Of a stretch of 64,000 nucleotides of DNA, positions 63,323-64,000 are shown one piece after another; position 1 is the first letter of the stretch, and each line of letters begins with the position of its first letter. The notes under the pieces were generated by a model that ran no database searches, was not told the DNA's origin, and worked only from the letters and a program-made list of their open reading frames with translations. A program made the position numbers and the translations under genes. The DNA is from Angelobacter sp036258095. Its GTDB lineage: Bacteria > Acidobacteriota > Terriglobia > Terriglobales > Acidobacteriaceae. The stretch spans positions 1 through 64,000 of the forward strand of contig DATAEJ010000013.1 in the NCBI GenBank assembly GCA_036258095.1, read 5' to 3'.

Positions 63323-64000
63323 TTCGCCGCTCCGATCGCCAAACGGTGATCGAGCTCAGCAACGCGCCATCCTGTTTCGAATACCAGACGGGCGACCTTC
63401 GTCATTTTGTCGAAATCGATCTTGTCCACAGTGTCCGTCGGACGGTGATAGTCAACGTGTGTGCCATCGAAGTAGAAGATCACCGGTATTCCGTGACGGG
63501 CATAATTCCAGTGATCTGAGCGGTAATAGATGCGCTCCGGATTGGCGGGATCGTTATAGTAGTAGTCAAGCTTCAGCTTCTGAAACTGCTGGTTGGTCTG
63601 CTCGCTGATGCCGTGCAATTCCCTACTGATTCGGTCAGAGCCCACAAGGTAGACCGTATTGGCATCGGTCAGGTGCTCATCCGCGCTTGCAGTGTCCCCT
63701 AGAGGCTTGGAGCGGCCGATCATGTCGATGTTGAAATCGGCGACAATCTTCTGAAGCGGTACCGCTGGATTTACGTCAGTGTTGTAGCTCGATCCAAGGA
63801 GGCCCAGTTCCTCGCCAGCATGGAAGATTATGACTATCGAGCGTTTCGGCCGTTCTTTAGCCATTGCGTGCGCGATCGTGAGGATCGCCGAGGTGCCGGA
63901 TCCGTCATCATCAGCTCCGTGATAAATCTCCCCGTTCGGCCCCGCCTTCAGGTGATCGTAATGAGCGCTGAAAGCCACATACTCGTCTTTCAGCTTAGGA
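63319..64000 (-). CDS. M28-family metallopeptidase, 5' end outside the window
   Basis: At least 226 C-terminal residues are visible and the frame stays open to the window edge (KLKDEYVAFSAHYDH). The two-zinc site is present: His and Asp in SAHYDHL, Asp in YHGADDDGSGT, Glu-Glu in HAGEELGLLGS, Asp in FNIDMIGRS and His in HVDYHRPTDTVD. It is an aminopeptidase-type enzyme, usually secreted, whose N-terminal PA domain or signal peptide would lie outside the window. Confidence 0.93.
   Translation of the reverse strand, partial: PKLKDEYVAFSAHYDHLKAGPNGEIYHGADDDGSGTSAILTIAHAMAKERPKRSIVIIFHAGEELGLLGSSYNTDVNPAVPLQKIVADFNIDMIGRSKPLGDTASADEHLTDANTVYLVGSDRISRELHGISEQTNQQFQKLKLDYYYNDPANPERIYYRSDHWNYARHGIPVIFYFDGTHVDYHRPTDTVDKIDFDKMTKVARLVFETGWRVAELDHRLAIGAAN

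Overview
The window reads as chromosomal core DNA of an environmental Acidobacteriota bacterium (class Terriglobia is the likeliest placement). The reasons are an ADOP-type MacB/FtsX permease, a two-gene DGPF/ECF42-like sigma module, a fused transaldolase/glucose-6-phosphate isomerase, a large secreted VPS10/BNR-repeat protein, moderately high GC and short intergenic gaps. This placement is inferred from gene content and was not tested by a search. No phage, insertion sequence, CRISPR array or integrase was seen. One tRNA gene, tRNA-Leu(GAG), is present.

Layout. 1-6.5 kb: a cut hypothetical gene, two coupled ABC-2 type ATPase/permease pairs and a secreted unknown protein. 6.5-9.5 kb: MBL-fold hydrolase, secG, tRNA-Leu, a TPR protein and an unknown. 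9.5-13.1 kb (minus): gap-pgk-macro domain-tpiA. 13.4-19.2 kb (minus): ADOP permease, sigma factor with DGPF partner, a gene-free stretch bounded by its own promoter and terminator, and a two-domain fibronectin-like secreted protein. 19.3-25.7 kb: a P-loop kinase, then (minus) pdxS-pdxT-ctaC-ctaD-ctaE and a hotdog thioesterase. 25.7-32 kb: methyltransferase, miaB, DUF151 nuclease, truB, rhomboid, PfkB kinase, HAD hydrolase. 32-36.7 kb: secreted RidA and TetR (minus), divergent from an aspartic protease-like/SnoaL-like fusion and a DUF4442 protein, then a VirB10-like secreted protein and a Leu/Glu-type dehydrogenase. 36.8-41.1 kb: VPS10/BNR protein and a DAO-family oxidoreductase. 41.1-42.0 kb: a non-coding region with three tandem small-RNA-like units and another structured RNA. 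42-53 kb: a pentose phosphate operon (tkt, rpiB, tal-pgi, gnd, zwf, glk, pgl) and a radical SAM gene. 53-64 kb: two-component system, STN-domain protein, cold-shock gene with a long leader, YihY protein, a 40-residue secreted peptide, a membrane/PP2C signalling cluster and a cut M28 peptidase.

How the genes work together. The gap-pgk-tpiA cluster and the tkt-to-pgl operon together give lower glycolysis and the whole oxidative and non-oxidative pentose phosphate pathway, from glucose phosphorylation to NAD(P)H and sugar-phosphate exchange. pdxST (PLP synthase) is joined without gaps to an aa3-type oxidase.

The most unusual signals are: (1) the tandem array at 41.12-41.60 kb, with a fixed 23-base spacing from -10 box to core and a compensatory A-U to G-C change in the terminator stem; (2) a run of ten A exactly at the Tal/Pgi junction, where slippage either way meets a stop in the linker; (3) a promoter-to-terminator segment of about 530 bases with no convincing gene at 17.7-18.3 kb; (4) a short stretch resembling 23S rRNA upstream of the two-component genes.
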